Below are positions 18,477 through 28,327 of a stretch of DNA of 64,000 nt, piece by piece; the first letter of the stretch is position 1; every line of letters begins with the position of its first letter. The notes beneath the pieces were generated by a model. That model made no database searches and was not told the DNA's origin. It saw only the letters and a program-made list of their open reading frames with translations. The stretch is from contig JANQMN010000149.1 in the NCBI GenBank assembly GCA_028280065.1, positions 45,740-109,739 of the forward strand. Direction: 5' to 3'. Both the position numbers and the translations under genes were made by a program. The stretch is from Hahella sp. (GTDB taxonomy: Bacteria > Pseudomonadota > Gammaproteobacteria > Pseudomonadales > Oleiphilaceae).

Positions 18477-19481
18477 TTACATAAGTTCGTCCAACCGGCT
18501 ATTAATCATTTCCGGAACGCCCTTCTGGGCTTCGAATATGGCTTCTTCAATCGCACTTTGGAAGGCGATCTGGTCGGCGTTGCCATGACTCTTGATCACC
18601 GTTCCCTGCAAGCCGATCAAGCTGGCGCCATTATGCGCGGCGGGGTCAAGCATGCGCTTCACATCCGCTAGGAGAGGCCTGGCCAGCCAGCCGATCAGGC
18701 GGCCATACCAAGTTTGCCGGAAAGTCTGCTGGACAAACCCCATGACAACCCTGACCACGCCTTCGCTGGATTTTAAGGCAACATTGCCGACAAAACCGTC
18801 ACAGACGATCACGTCGGCAACGCCTTTGAAAATATCGCCGCCTTCCACATACCCTATGTAGTTCACCAGTTCTCCCTCGGCTAACATTCTGGAAGCCAAA
18901 CGGACCTGTTCATTGCCTTTAATATCTTCTTCGCCGACGTTCAACAGCGCAACTCTCGGCTCGGATTTGCCTTCAAGCGCTTCCACCAATGCCGACCCCA
19001 TCATGGCAAATTGACATAAGTGCTCGGCACTGCAATCGACATTCGCCCCGAGGTCCAACACATAGCATCGTTCCTGCACGGCCGGAATATGTTTGATAAT
19101 TGCAGGGCGATCCACTCCGGGATGGGTTCGCAGAATCGATCTGCTTAGCAGCATCAATGCTCCGGTATTGCCGGCGCTTACACAGGCGTCCGCCTTACCT
19201 TCCTTTACCAACTGCAAGGCAATCGCCATGGACGAATCCTGCTTTTTGCGTAAGGCATGGCTGGGCCGGTCATCCATACGTACCACGTCAGTGGCATGAA
19301 CGACTGTTATTCTGGGTGAGGTGCAACCTGTAAGAAGTTGATTCAGCCGGCTTTCGTCGCCAACGAGAATTATGCGGATATGAGGATTATTGGAAAGGGA
19401 GTGGAGAGCGGCGGGAACAACAATGGTGGGGCCCAAGTCCCCACTCATTGCATCGATCGCAACAGTTAAATTGCGTTCCAA
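18477..19481 (-). CDS. plsX: phosphate acyltransferase PlsX
   Basis: 334 residues; converts acyl-ACP to acyl-phosphate, the acyl donor of PlsY in phospholipid synthesis. The N-terminal block AIDAMSGDLGP and later NTGALMLLS, LDLGANVDC and VCDGFVGNVALK are family signatures. The start appears to be a TTG at 19481, 9 bases after the rpmF stop, since no ATG or GTG exists before the conserved block; this implies coupling to rpmF translation. Confidence 0.95.
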   Translation of the reverse strand: MERNLTVAIDAMSGDLGPTIVVPAALHSLSNNPHIRIILVGDESRLNQLLTGCTSPRITVVHATDVVRMDDRPSHALRKKQDSSMAIALQLVKEGKADACVSAGNTGALMLLSRSILRTHPGVDRPAIIKHIPAVQERCYVLDLGANVDCSAEHLCQFAMMGSALVEALEGKSEPRVALLNVGEEDIKGNEQVRLASRMLAEGELVNYIGYVEGGDIFKGVADVIVCDGFVGNVALKSSEGVVRVVMGFVQQTFRQTWYGRLIGWLARPLLADVKRMLDPAAHNGASLIGLQGTVIKSHGNADQIAFQSAIEEAIFEAQKGVPEMINSRLDELM

Positions 19482-19490
19482 AACAAGAAG

Positions 19491-19670
19491 TTAATCTTGT
19501 GAAACTTCAACTACTTTCTTACCGCGATAAAACCCGTCTGGGGTGATGTGGTGGCGACGGTGCTTTTCGCCGGTAGTCGGATCGATCGACAAAGCAGAAG
19601 CGCTAAGTGCATCGTGGGCACGTCGCATACCACGCTTTGAACGAGTCTTTCGATTTTGTTGAACAGCCAT
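19491..19670 (-). CDS. rpmF: 50S ribosomal protein L32
   Basis: 59 residues beginning [20 protein letters not shown] and ending KKVVEVSQD, rich in Lys and Arg, the usual length for proteobacterial L32. AGGAG stands just upstream of ATG 19670. The protein lacks the four-Cys zinc site found in some L32 forms. It lies between yceD and plsX, the standard gammaproteobacterial order. Confidence 0.97.
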   Translation of the reverse strand: MAVQQNRKTRSKRGMRRAHDALSASALSIDPTTGEKHRRHHITPDGFYRGKKVVEVSQD

Positions 19671-19704
19671 TTTTTTCTCCTGAGCGAGCCGTTAGCTCGT
19701 TGAG

Positions 19705-20256
19705 CTACTTTTTAAGTAAATCGCCGAGCACAGCGAAAGGGTTTTCCCGGGTTTCGCCCTCGGTTTCTATCTTCATTTCATCTAATGAACGGTTACAGTG
19801 CCGGTCCTCATGATAAGCAAACATGGGAAGGCTCAGTAACAGCTCATCTTCCAGCGCCTGCCACAATCCCGCTTCATGGTTCTCCAACAGGACAGGTTCA
19901 TAGGCTTTAGGCAATTGCTCAAGACCACTGTCACTGTGTAGAAACACGAATGTGACATTACCTTCTATTTCCTGTTGAATAAGCCCCAAGCATCTCTGAC
20001 AAGCGAGCTTGGCAACAGTGTGGTATTCAACATCTGCGATGCGATGCTGCTGTTCATCACGCCGAAAACTAAATTTGGCATGTACGACCGTTTGGCTGGC
20101 TTGGTCAACCGGCTGGGAATTCTCTTTAGTGTCCCCAACCACCTGCTGAGCCAAAAACCGGGCAAGTCGTTGAACTGGAATATCACCTTCAAGTACATGC
20201 TGTTTATCACAACTTTTTGAAGGATCAATGAATTCCGGGATACCAGGCATTTTCAT
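19705..20256 (-). CDS. yceD: YceD family protein (DUF177), 23S rRNA accumulation protein
   Basis: 183 residues. Conserved CxRCL-type block LACQRCLGLIQQ in the middle and the C-terminal NPFAVLGDLLKK are typical of YceD/DUF177. The family is co-transcribed with rpmF and is linked to 23S rRNA accumulation. Two in-frame ATG codons (20256 and 20250) are both without a ribosome-binding site, and a good promoter ends only about 10 bases upstream, so the message may be leaderless. Confidence 0.93.
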   Translation of the reverse strand: MKMPGIPEFIDPSKSCDKQHVLEGDIPVQRLARFLAQQVVGDTKENSQPVDQASQTVVHAKFSFRRDEQQHRIADVEYHTVAKLACQRCLGLIQQEIEGNVTFVFLHSDSGLEQLPKAYEPVLLENHEAGLWQALEDELLLSLPMFAYHEDRHCNRSLDEMKIETEGETRENPFAVLGDLLKK

Positions 20257-20265
20257 AAGCGCGCA

Positions 20266-20294
20266 ATTTTAGTGACGAGGTCTGACAAAGTCAA
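20266..20294 (-). promoter_or_regulatory. sigma-70 type promoter of yceD-rpmF
   Basis: On the minus strand: TTGACT (20294-20289), 17-base spacer, TAAAAT (20271-20266), five of six consensus bases in each hexamer. The predicted transcript start (about 20259) is only a few bases from the yceD ATG. Confidence 0.7.
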
Positions 20295-20341
20295 AGAGTT
20301 GATTGTAAAATCATCATTTTCCTGAATAAAAGCGAAAAAAC

Positions 20342-20956
20342 ATGTCTCAATTCACTTCCCAAGCAGCCGCCAAGCCAGAAATCCCGCTTATCTTAGCGTC
20401 CAGTTCGACGTACAGAGCCCAACTATTGAAGCGGCTTGGCATCGATTTTCTTATTGCCGCTCCCGAATTTAATGAGCAGGAAGGCGATTATTCAGCCCCT
20501 TCTCAAATTGCGTTGGAAAATGCCATTGGCAAAGCGAATAGCCTTAAAAGTAAATTTCCACGGCATCTGATTATCGGCTCGGATCAAACCGCGAGTGTGG
20601 ATACGCACTTACTCACAAAACCCGGTACTATTGAAAATGCCCATCGGCAACTGCAACTGTGTTCAGGAAGGACAGTCCTATTCCATACCGCAGTCGCCTT
20701 GCTCAACTCTTCAACGGAACACTTCCACACGGCCGTTGACAGTGTGGAAGTGGAGTTCAGGTATTTGACCGATCAAGAAATCGAGCGCTATATAAATGAA
20801 GAGCAACCGCTTGACTGCTGCGGCAGCTTTAAAATCGAGGGTCTGGGCATCACGCTATTCAACACCGTAAAAAGCAGCGACCCTAACAGCTTGGTAGGCC
20901 TACCCCTGATTAGTCTGTTAAAAATGCTGCGTAGCGAAGGTTATACCATTCCCTAG
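20342..20956 (+). CDS. maf: Maf family nucleoside triphosphate pyrophosphatase (YceF-like)
   Basis: 204 residues; hydrolyses modified or non-canonical NTPs to NMP and pyrophosphate. ILASSSTYRAQLLKRLG at the N-terminus and the catalytic IIGSDQTAS block are typical; the neighbourhood (yceD, rpmF, plsX) is that of the YceF (m7GTP) subgroup. It is divergent from yceD and its last 4 bases overlap the end of the convergent sppA. Confidence 0.94.
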   Translation: MSQFTSQAAAKPEIPLILASSSTYRAQLLKRLGIDFLIAAPEFNEQEGDYSAPSQIALENAIGKANSLKSKFPRHLIIGSDQTASVDTHLLTKPGTIENAHRQLQLCSGRTVLFHTAVALLNSSTEHFHTAVDSVEVEFRYLTDQEIERYINEEQPLDCCGSFKIEGLGITLFNTVKSSDPNSLVGLPLISLLKMLRSEGYTIP

Positions 20957-21942
20957 TGTAACTGCAGGGGATTGCCAAACACAGCCTGGCCAAATCCCTT
21001 TCCGATACTGGCTCCCAGCCTTCCCACCAGCTCCTCAAAAGGCGTGGGTCTGACGGTATAATTCACCATGTCTTCGTGACCGACAATCTCGCGTGCCACA
21101 TAACTACTGCTACCTAAGCCGTCAACCAACCCCATTTCGAGCGCTTGCTCACCATTCCAGACCATTCCGCTGAATAACAGAGGGCTATCGGATTGCAGCC
21201 TTTCACCGCGCCCTTTCTCCACTTGGGTAATGAACTGCTGGTGGGTTTTATCCAGCACCTCCTGCCAAAGCCGGGTCTCCTGCGCGTCTTGCGGCAAGAA
21301 CGGATCAAGGAACGACTTGTGTTCACCCGCGGTGTAGATACGGCGCTCGACCCCAAGCTTTTCTATGGCATCGACAAAGCCGAACCCGGACGCGGTAACG
21401 CCTATCGATCCGACCAAACTGGCTTTGTCCGCATAAATCTCATCGGCCGCGGCCGCTATATAATAGGCACCGCTGGCGCCGAGGTCGGAAATGACCGCAT
21501 AGAGCACTTTGTCAGGGTTTTTGATACGCAGACGCTTGATCTCATCGTAGATATAGCCGGCTTGAACCGGGCTCCCGCCGGGACTGTTAATACGCAGAAT
21601 AATCGCTTTAGCCGACTCTTCCGCAAAGGCTTTTCGCAGGGCGCCGACGATATTATCCGCGCTGGCTTCTTCCGCTGCCGAAATAACCCCTTCAATTTCG
21701 ATAATGGCGGTATGCGGTTCGCCTGGAATGGCCATTCCGGCATTACCCGGTCGCATGGCAAATATTAGAAACAAAGCGAACAGGTATACGAAGGTCAAAA
21801 TCTTGAAGAAGATTCCCCAACGCCTTGCCTTCCGCTGCTCATTTAACGAGATCATGAGCAGCTTTTCGATCAACCGCCATTCCTTTTCCGATTTCGGCGG
21901 ATTAGACGGTGCTTGAGTGCTCTCTGGTAATGTTTCGCTCAT
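20953..21942 (-). CDS. sppA: S49 family signal peptide peptidase
   Basis: 329 residues, the short form of SppA, an inner-membrane protease that degrades remnant signal peptides. One membrane anchor (about 46-64) precedes the catalytic domain. The nucleophile Ser is in DLGASGAYYIA and the general-base Lys in YADKASLVGSIG; RINSPGGSP is also conserved. It lies 12 bases after the HAD phosphatase gene, in a minus-strand group with rluC. Confidence 0.93.
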   Translation of the reverse strand: MSETLPESTQAPSNPPKSEKEWRLIEKLLMISLNEQRKARRWGIFFKILTFVYLFALFLIFAMRPGNAGMAIPGEPHTAIIEIEGVISAAEEASADNIVGALRKAFAEESAKAIILRINSPGGSPVQAGYIYDEIKRLRIKNPDKVLYAVISDLGASGAYYIAAAADEIYADKASLVGSIGVTASGFGFVDAIEKLGVERRIYTAGEHKSFLDPFLPQDAQETRLWQEVLDKTHQQFITQVEKGRGERLQSDSPLLFSGMVWNGEQALEMGLVDGLGSSSYVAREIVGHEDMVNYTVRPTPFEELVGRLGASIGKGFGQAVFGNPLQLH

Positions 21943-21954
21943 ATAAATTTCCGG

Positions 21955-22611
21955 TTAACAGCTAACGCCGGTCAACACTTTAACGAGCTGACCGGGTGAT
22001 TCGACGACTGCCATCGGCTGATAGGTTTGCAGTCGCGCAATATGGTGTGCCCCATAGGTCACGGCAATCCGCGGCATGTCGATTGTTTGAGCCATGGCCA
22101 TGTCATACTCTGTATCGCCGATCATTACCGCCTCTGCGGGCTGCAGTTTAAATTCCGCCAGCAGTTCATGCAACATTTGCGGATTCGGCTTCGATTGGGT
22201 TTCGTCCGCACATCGTATGGCTGCAAAGGCGTTCTCTAAATCCAGTTCGCGCAACGCCCTTTCCATCCCATGCCGGCTTTTACCCGTCGCCACTGCCAGA
22301 CTAAAGCCCTGCGCTGACAGATTCTCCAGCATTTCGACAACGCCGTCGAACAGATCGGCCCTGGACATGGGAGCGGAAAAAAAGTGGCTTGAATAGGCCC
22401 GGCGAAACGTTTGTACAAACGTTTCCGAACGTTGGCCGAACAACTGCGTTAAAGCCTCGCGCATCCCTAGCCCGATAATCTCCTTGGCTGCCGTAGCGCC
22501 AGGAAAAGGTTCGTCAGTCGCCATGCACGCAACCTTAATACAATCCACGATATGCGCAGTGGAATCGGCAAGCGTGCCATCCCAGTCAAATATAACGAGT
22601 TGTTTCCGCAT
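21955..22611 (-). CDS. HAD family hydrolase (phosphoglycolate phosphatase-like)
   Basis: 218 residues. HAD motif I FDWDGTLAD at the N-terminus, motif II Thr in ATGK, motif III Lys in QSKPNP and motif IV IGDTEYD. A small helical cap sits between motif I and II. In Pseudomonas this position between rluC and sppA also holds a HAD hydrolase. The substrate is not certain; dephosphorylation of a small phosphoester is expected. Confidence 0.9.
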   Translation of the reverse strand: MRKQLVIFDWDGTLADSTAHIVDCIKVACMATDEPFPGATAAKEIIGLGMREALTQLFGQRSETFVQTFRRAYSSHFFSAPMSRADLFDGVVEMLENLSAQGFSLAVATGKSRHGMERALRELDLENAFAAIRCADETQSKPNPQMLHELLAEFKLQPAEAVMIGDTEYDMAMAQTIDMPRIAVTYGAHHIARLQTYQPMAVVESPGQLVKVLTGVSC

Positions 22612-22660
22612 TAAATTCTCATACGTTTCAAGTCTTTAAAGGGACTTCTTCTTTTTACCC

Positions 22661-23614
22661 TTATTGGCAGAACTGCACCGCATCTTCCAACTCCCAAGGC
22701 GCCATAAACTCTTGCGCAGGGCGACCCGGCCAGTGCAACCGCAGCTGAAATGCATGCAAACACATTCTGTTGATGCCCCGGTTTCTCACAGCCTGATTCG
22801 TTTCCGCTGCACCATATTTTTCGTCTCCCAGAATCGGATGCCCGGCAAATTGACAGTGGACCCTTATCTGGTGGGTTCTACCGGTCACCGGTTTGGCTTC
22901 GATCAGGGAAAATTCTGCATTGCTCTTCAACAAGCGATATCTGGTTTCGCTCGGCTTTCCGTCGCCTGCGACCACAACAATACGCTCGCCGGATTTCAGC
23001 GTATTTTTCCGAATGGGCGCTGTCACCTCTGATTTAACAAGTGGCCAGACCCCGTCAACCCAAGCGTGATATATCTTCTCAACCCGGTTTTCCTGCAACA
23101 TTCGATGCAGCTCTAACAAGCAGCGGCGCTTTTTTGCAAGCATCAGTACGCCGGATGTATCGCGATCAAGGCGATGCACAAGTTCCAGATATTTCTGCCG
23201 ACTGCGGGCAGCCCGGAGGATTTCGATCACGCCAAAACTTAAGCCGCTGCCACCGTGTACGGCTAAGCCTGCTGGTTTATTGACCACCAACAGCTCTGCA
23301 TCTTCATAAATAACGGCTGCCTCCAAAAGTTTGATCAGCCGATCCGGCACTTTTGGCCGGGCAGTCCCAGCAGACTCCGTCGGCCGGCTGATAGGAGGTA
23401 TTCTTACCGAGTCACCAAGCCGCAAACGCGTCTCCGGCTTGCAGCGCCCTTTGTTTACCCGAACTTCACCTTTGCGAATAATCCGGTATATCTTGCTTTT
23501 CGGAACGCCTTTTAACAGCTTTAGCAAGAAATTATCCACGCGCTGGCCAGCGGATGCCTCGTCGACCTTCCGGAAGCTTACGGCAGAAGCCTCAGCAACA
23601 GTGCTTTTTTCCAC
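22661..23614 (-). CDS. rluC: 23S rRNA pseudouridine synthase RluC
   Basis: 317 residues. N-terminal S4 RNA-binding domain (about 19-80, GQRVDNFLLKLLKGVPKSKIYR) followed by the RluA-type catalytic domain with the Asp in HRLDRDTSGVLML. RluC modifies positions 955, 2504 and 2580 of 23S rRNA in E. coli. Its divergent position from rne is conserved in gammaproteobacteria and supports the RluC rather than RluD assignment. First gene of the rluC-HAD-sppA group. Confidence 0.94.
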   Translation of the reverse strand: MEKSTVAEASAVSFRKVDEASAGQRVDNFLLKLLKGVPKSKIYRIIRKGEVRVNKGRCKPETRLRLGDSVRIPPISRPTESAGTARPKVPDRLIKLLEAAVIYEDAELLVVNKPAGLAVHGGSGLSFGVIEILRAARSRQKYLELVHRLDRDTSGVLMLAKKRRCLLELHRMLQENRVEKIYHAWVDGVWPLVKSEVTAPIRKNTLKSGERIVVVAGDGKPSETRYRLLKSNAEFSLIEAKPVTGRTHQIRVHCQFAGHPILGDEKYGAAETNQAVRNRGINRMCLHAFQLRLHWPGRPAQEFMAPWELEDAVQFCQ

Positions 23615-23726
23615 AAAAATCTCCTAACATCCGCTATTTTCGCAAAATCTTCTGACAAATGACTAAAAATTAAGCACTTACTTAAAAACCGGCAGTCACG
23701 TTCTGGTGCGGATCTATGCGTACTGA

Positions 23727-23755
23727 TTGATCGCTCACTATTTAGCTGCTATATT
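23727..23755 (+). promoter_or_regulatory. sigma-70 type promoter, probably of rne
   Basis: TTGATC (23727-23732), 17-base spacer, TATATT (23750-23755) with an extended TGn just before the -10. Predicted start about 23762. Confidence 0.65.
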
Positions 23756-23976
23756 CTCGGCGCTGGCTCTTATGCGCTTGTTCTGCCGGGAAAATCCCCT
23801 GGTTAACCGGGAGATCTGTGTAAAACACTCAGCTTTAGGGGTTTGTTGCTGACCGAAACATAACCCGGATGCTCGATCAAAACGATTACGAATACTACAT
23901 CAAAATGTAATCCCATGGTTATTTACCGACGAGATCAGCATACAGGCGACAAATCTGCTACTGCACACAGACACTG

Positions 23977-24001
23977 ACCACTTTGAAATTTAGAAAGTGG
24001 T
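23977..24001 (+). repeat. perfect hairpin in the rne leader
   Basis: Eight-base arms ACCACTTT and AAAGTGGT around a 9-base A/T-rich loop. No T run follows, so it is more likely a leader structure than a terminator. Confidence 0.55.
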
Positions 24002-24523
24002 AGTTAATCCGGGACCCTGCCAGAAAGAGCCGCAGACAAGAATAGCTATGGTGATAAATAGGCCATAATTCCAGCACTTAGCGAATTGCAAGTCCGATAA
24101 ACTGTAGAGTAATTAAATAACTTATCGGGTACTGTTGAGTAATATAGGGTTTCGAACGCTTTGCTGCATATCAATTAGAATGATGTGAGCATAGACGGTA
24201 GCAAGCGATAAATTATGGTGTCTCGGCAATGTTTCCGGCGACGAATACGCGGCAACGCATGGTTGCCCCGCGAATGGTCTCTCCAGGATTATTGCCGGTA
24301 TGAGATACAGCGCGCTAACCGAGCGCTTATCGCCGAATAATTAAAGGGTACATACAGGTGAACAGGCCATAATCAAGTGCCTACGCCTGTTACTGCATTT
24401 GGGTGTGACTCGGCCGATATCAAAAGTGTCGCCAGCCAACCCTGACCGGTCCTCTTTTATTAGCTTCTAGCTACTCGCCTTTCCCGCCGCTCCCAGAACC
24501 CGTGAATAACTGACGGAAATTAA

Positions 24524-27500
24524 ATGAAACGTATGTTGATCAACGCGACTCAGCCTGAAGAGTTGCGTGTAGCCCTCGTTGATGGTCAGAAGCTTTATGA
24601 CCTGGATATTGAGTCGGGCACGAGAGAACAGAAAAAAGCCAATATTTACAAGGGCAAGATCACTCGAATAGAACCAAGCCTCGAAGCGGCTTTCGTCGAC
24701 TTCGGCGCAGAACGCCATGGATTCCTACCTTTAAAGGAAATCGCCAGAGAGTACTTCAAATCCCAGCCCCAACGTGGCAATAAAATGAGCATCAAGGGCC
24801 TGATCGAGGAAGGCCAGGAAGTGATCGTCCAAGTGGACAAGGAAGAACGCGGCAATAAAGGTGCGGCTCTGACAACCTTTATCTCTCTGGCTGGCAGATA
24901 CCTTGTTCTAATGCCGAACAATCCCCGTGCCGGCGGCATCTCCCGCCGGATTGAAGGCGAGGAACGGGAGCAGCTAAAAAACATTATCAATAGCCTGAAC
25001 ACCCCCAAAAACATGGGGCTTATCGTCCGGACCGCAGGCGTGGGCCGGTCCCAAAACGAGTTACAGTGGGATTTCGACTATCTCATACAGGTTTGGGAAT
25101 CCATTACCAGCGCTTCCCAAGGTAAATCAGCGCCATTTCTGATCTATCAGGAAAGCAATGTTGTGATCCGCGCTATTCGCGATTACCTGCGGCAGGATAT
25201 AGGCGAGGTTCTCATAGATCACCCGCAGGTCTATCAGGATGCCCTCAACTTTGTGAAGGCAGTCATGCCTAACTTCGAAAGCCGCGTGAAGTTCTATCAA
25301 GACGACATTCCGCTTTTCAACCGTTATCAGATCGAAAGCCAAATCGAAACCGCGTTCCAGCGGGAAGTAAAACTGCCGTCCGGCGGATCGATTGTCATTG
25401 ATCCCACTGAAGCGCTGGTCTCTATCGACATAAACTCCGCGCGGGCCACTAAGGGCGGCGACATCGAGGAAACCGCGCTGGCCACCAACTCCGAAGCCGC
25501 CGAAGAAATTGCCCGGCAGCTTCGCCTCCGCGATATGGGCGGACTGATTGTCATCGACTTCATCGACATGACCCCCACGAAAAATCAGCGCGAAGTGGAA
25601 AACAAACTGAAATCCGCCTTGGAATTGGATCGAGCCCGGGTCCAGGTGAGTAAAATTTCCCGTTTTGGCTTGCTCGAGATGTCACGCCAAAGGCTTCGTC
25701 CATCCCTCGGTGAAACCGGCAATGAGATTTGTCCGCGCTGCAAAGGACAAGGCACTATACGGAGCATCGAATCTCTGGCGCTGTCCATCATGCGTCTCAT
25801 CGAAGAAGAAGCCTACAAGGACAGGACGGCAGAAGTGCGGGCGATATGCCCGGTTACGGTTGCCACCTATTTGCTAAATGAAAAACGTATTCACCTGGCA
25901 AAAACCGAAAAGCGCCATGGCGTGAAGGTGGTTATCGTACCAAATCCACACCTGGAAACTCCGCACTTTGAAGTGCAGCGGGTCCGGGACGACAGTGAAG
26001 TCATCAATGAAACCAGTTATAACATGCGCCCGGAGCAAGAGCAGGAAAGCGAACTGGATTCGTTGCTGCAAAAGGAAATTGTACGGCAAGAAGCAGCCGT
26101 AAAATCCATTGTTCCGGTCGCCCGTGAAGCGGAGCCCCAAGAAAGCAACGGCTTGTTAAAGCGCCTGACGCAAAAAATTGCCAGCGTTTTCGCTCCGGAA
26201 AAGACTGAAAAGCCTGCGGCAGATCTAGAACCCAAGCCGGAACAATCGCCGCGCAAGAAAGTGAAGGTATCGGACTCCAAATCTCGCCAGGAGCGGGATT
26301 CACGAAATAAAAGTGCGACAGAGGCCAAAGAGCCAGACAACAGGCCGCGTCGCGACCGCAAGGATTCTCCGCGGGACAATAAGCAACGTGGACGCCAGGA
26401 AGAAAAGCCTCAGAGCAAACGCGATAATCGGCGAACTGATTCCAAACCGGATACAGCTGGCCAAAGAAGCCGGGATAACGAAGGAAATAAAGGCAGGGGC
26501 CGCCGTGGCAGGTCTGAAAACGGTAGCCAGGAAGGCAAAAGCAATAGCGAATTCAACCGGCCTAGACGGGATCGCAGCAAGAGTAAGCCCGACGCTGTCA
26601 ATGTAAAAGCCGAGCAAAAACCGGAAGATACCGGCAACGCGAAGGCTAAAACGGCGGAGCAAGCAGATACTCCAGCTAAGCGCAACCAGCCAAAAGACCG
26701 AAAAGAAGATAAAACCAAGACAGCTGCAGCGGATTCGCAAACTCCCAAGGAAAAAAGCCCCACCGTCCAGGAGTCTTCCACGGCCAAATCCGAATCAACG
26801 GCAACGCAGGGACAGCCGGCAGCGCCAATGGACGAATTTGATAAGGCAGGCTTAGGCGGGGACGAAACAATCATCATTCAGCCTTCGGCAGATGGTCTGC
26901 CCCCTGCCAAACCGGTAGCTGGAAACCAACCCGAAGCGCAAACCGCAGCTTACATCGATACGGATGCGGCAACGGACAGCCACCGGGAGCAGACTCCCGT
27001 TATGGAAGAATCCGATACCGGCACTGATAACCAGGAAAAACACCCCTCAAAACCCGCAGAAAGCAGGGCAGAAACCACAGAAACTCCACAATTGGCTCCG
27101 GAAACTGCCAGTGAATCGGTAGATGCGCAGTCTGCTGCAGCAGAACCTGCAAACAAACCGAGCGAGGAAACGCAACAGGAAGCGGCACCGGCAACCGCTA
27201 AAAAACCCACTCGCGCACATAATGATCCAAGGGAGGTTCGCAAACGCCAGCAGCAACAGGCGAAAGCGAAACAGAGCGCAGCGCCGGCGGAGGCTGCAAT
27301 AATCGTTTCGGAGCAACCGGTTGAACAACCCAAGGAAAAGATTGAAGATGCTGACGCAACCATATTTTTGGGCCAATCGCACTTGGAATCGCCACCCAGG
27401 TTAGCTTCAGAAGCTGGCGAGAAGCGATCGGATTCAACAAATGACCCGGATGAAACCGTAGATCTGCTGCAATCTGACAGCTCAACCCCGCCGGCGATCA

Positions 27501-27664
27501 ATTCCTCCGAGCAGGTCAACGGCAAAGAACAGACATCCGTCGCGCAAGACGAACAACCCTCAGCGGTTGCGCCCGAAGCGAAAGAGTCGAACCAGGATGA
27601 AGAAGCAGACCCTGAATCTTCAGAATCCAAACCGAAAAGCAATAAACACGAAAGCAACGTTTGA
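24524..27664 (+). CDS. rne: ribonuclease E
   Basis: 1046 residues; the main endonuclease of mRNA decay and rRNA/tRNA processing and the scaffold of the degradosome on the inner membrane. N-terminal catalytic half: S1 domain about 35-120, DNase I-like domain with metal-binding Asp in [10 protein letters not shown] (about 303) and VIDFIDM (about 346), and Zn-link CPRCKGQG (about 403-410). The C-terminal half from about 520 is disordered, with an Arg-rich RNA-binding block (about 600-720) and long Glu/Ala/Pro/Ser stretches. GACGGA precedes the ATG. A hairpin terminator lies 26 bases after the stop. rraA, coding an RNase E inhibitor, is 4.8 kb away. Confidence 0.97.
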   Translation: MKRMLINATQPEELRVALVDGQKLYDLDIESGTREQKKANIYKGKITRIEPSLEAAFVDFGAERHGFLPLKEIAREYFKSQPQRGNKMSIKGLIEEGQEVIVQVDKEERGNKGAALTTFISLAGRYLVLMPNNPRAGGISRRIEGEEREQLKNIINSLNTPKNMGLIVRTAGVGRSQNELQWDFDYLIQVWESITSASQGKSAPFLIYQESNVVIRAIRDYLRQDIGEVLIDHPQVYQDALNFVKAVMPNFESRVKFYQDDIPLFNRYQIESQIETAFQREVKLPSGGSIVIDPTEALVSIDINSARATKGGDIEETALATNSEAAEEIARQLRLRDMGGLIVIDFIDMTPTKNQREVENKLKSALELDRARVQVSKISRFGLLEMSRQRLRPSLGETGNEICPRCKGQGTIRSIESLALSIMRLIEEEAYKDRTAEVRAICPVTVATYLLNEKRIHLAKTEKRHGVKVVIVPNPHLETPHFEVQRVRDDSEVINETSYNMRPEQEQESELDSLLQKEIVRQEAAVKSIVPVAREAEPQESNGLLKRLTQKIASVFAPEKTEKPAADLEPKPEQSPRKKVKVSDSKSRQERDSRNKSATEAKEPDNRPRRDRKDSPRDNKQRGRQEEKPQSKRDNRRTDSKPDTAGQRSRDNEGNKGRGRRGRSENGSQEGKSNSEFNRPRRDRSKSKPDAVNVKAEQKPEDTGNAKAKTAEQADTPAKRNQPKDRKEDKTKTAAADSQTPKEKSPTVQESSTAKSESTATQGQPAAPMDEFDKAGLGGDETIIIQPSADGLPPAKPVAGNQPEAQTAAYIDTDAATDSHREQTPVMEESDTGTDNQEKHPSKPAESRAETTETPQLAPETASESVDAQSAAAEPANKPSEETQQEAAPATAKKPTRAHNDPREVRKRQQQQAKAKQSAAPAEAAIIVSEQPVEQPKEKIEDADATIFLGQSHLESPPRLASEAGEKRSDSTNDPDETVDLLQSDSSTPPAINSSEQVNGKEQTSVAQDEQPSAVAPEAKESNQDEEADPESSESKPKSNKHESNV

Positions 27665-27690
27665 CAAGCTATACTGTGCAAACTGACAAA

Positions 27691-27713
27691 TGCCGACAAC
27701 CTGTCGGCACTTT
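27691..27713 (+). terminator. rne terminator
   Basis: TGCCGACA (27691-27698) and TGTCGGCA (27702-27709) form a perfect 8-pair stem with a 3-base loop, followed by C and TTT. The short T run makes it moderately strong. Confidence 0.65.
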
Positions 27714-27764
27714 AAAGATGTTCTGGACAATGCAATTTTAGCCTGACAGGCAAGGAGTCCGGCT

Positions 27765-28316
27765 ATGACTTATGCAAGCTACCCTTTTTCAGAAGCACAA
27801 ATGGATGCCATAGAAGAAGTACTTTTTGATCCTGATGTCACCGAAGAAAGTACCGATTTATTTGGCATCCATGGGATGGTGTGCGCATGTATAGTCGGTC
27901 CGGTCAGCTCGGAGCTTGAAAATCTCTCCGGGATAATCCTGGGCTTGGGTGTCACACGCTCGGAATCGGCTTTCGAAACTATCGACAGCGCAGTATCCCT
28001 TTGTGCCGAGTACTTTGGGCGCCAGCTCAATGAAGAACAGCCGATCCAATTACCTACCGAAATCTACGACGACGAGGTTGCGCTGCAGAACTGGTGTAGC
28101 GGTTTTTTGGAGGTGTTTCTGCTTCATGAAAAGGCCTGGTTTACCGAACAGGATGAAGCCAAAGTGGCAGCGCTGTTGTTGCCTATCATGGCCCATTCGG
28201 AACTATTTGACGATGAAGACTTTGAAGATATTCGCAAAGACGACAAATTAATGGCGCAAATGGTCAGCGAGATTAGTGACAACCTACTGGATTTGTTTCT
28301 CCTCTATCGCACTTGA
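27765..28316 (+). CDS. YecA/YgfB (UPF0149) family protein
   Basis: 183 residues, acidic, all-helical. ALQNWCSGFLEVF matches the conserved central LxxWCxGFLxGF of the UPF0149 family, and an N-terminal GIHGMVCACI block matches LHGxLxG. AAGGAG lies 8 bases before the ATG. In E. coli YgfB is uncharacterised; in Pseudomonas a homologue affects beta-lactam resistance. The protein ends convergently with the phospholipase D family gene, 11 bases away. There is no C-terminal SEC-C zinc motif. Confidence 0.82.
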   Translation: MTYASYPFSEAQMDAIEEVLFDPDVTEESTDLFGIHGMVCACIVGPVSSELENLSGIILGLGVTRSESAFETIDSAVSLCAEYFGRQLNEEQPIQLPTEIYDDEVALQNWCSGFLEVFLLHEKAWFTEQDEAKVAALLLPIMAHSELFDDEDFEDIRKDDKLMAQMVSEISDNLLDLFLLYRT

Positions 28317-28327
28317 TCTAAGGCAGC

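Larger units (their letters stand above)
23615..24523. other. rluC-rne intergenic region, probable long structured rne leader
   Basis: 909 bases with no convincing coding frame. A good plus-strand promoter at 23727-23755 would give an rne leader of about 760 bases. Within it is a perfect 8-base-pair hairpin (ACCACTTT 23977-23984 with AAAGTGGT 23994-24001, 9-base loop) and other GC-rich inverted repeats, for example AGCGC / GCGCT near 24310-24330. A pyrimidine-rich stretch follows at about 24448-24490. In E. coli the rne leader is cleaved by RNase E itself to control its own synthesis; the same is inferred here. Confidence 0.55.

Noticed and set aside
26950..27699. Long minus-strand frame of 249 codons inside the rne C-terminal region
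   Set aside because: A shadow of the Glu/Ala/Ser-rich rne coding strand; its Ser/Cys/Ala-rich translation has no domain or start signal.
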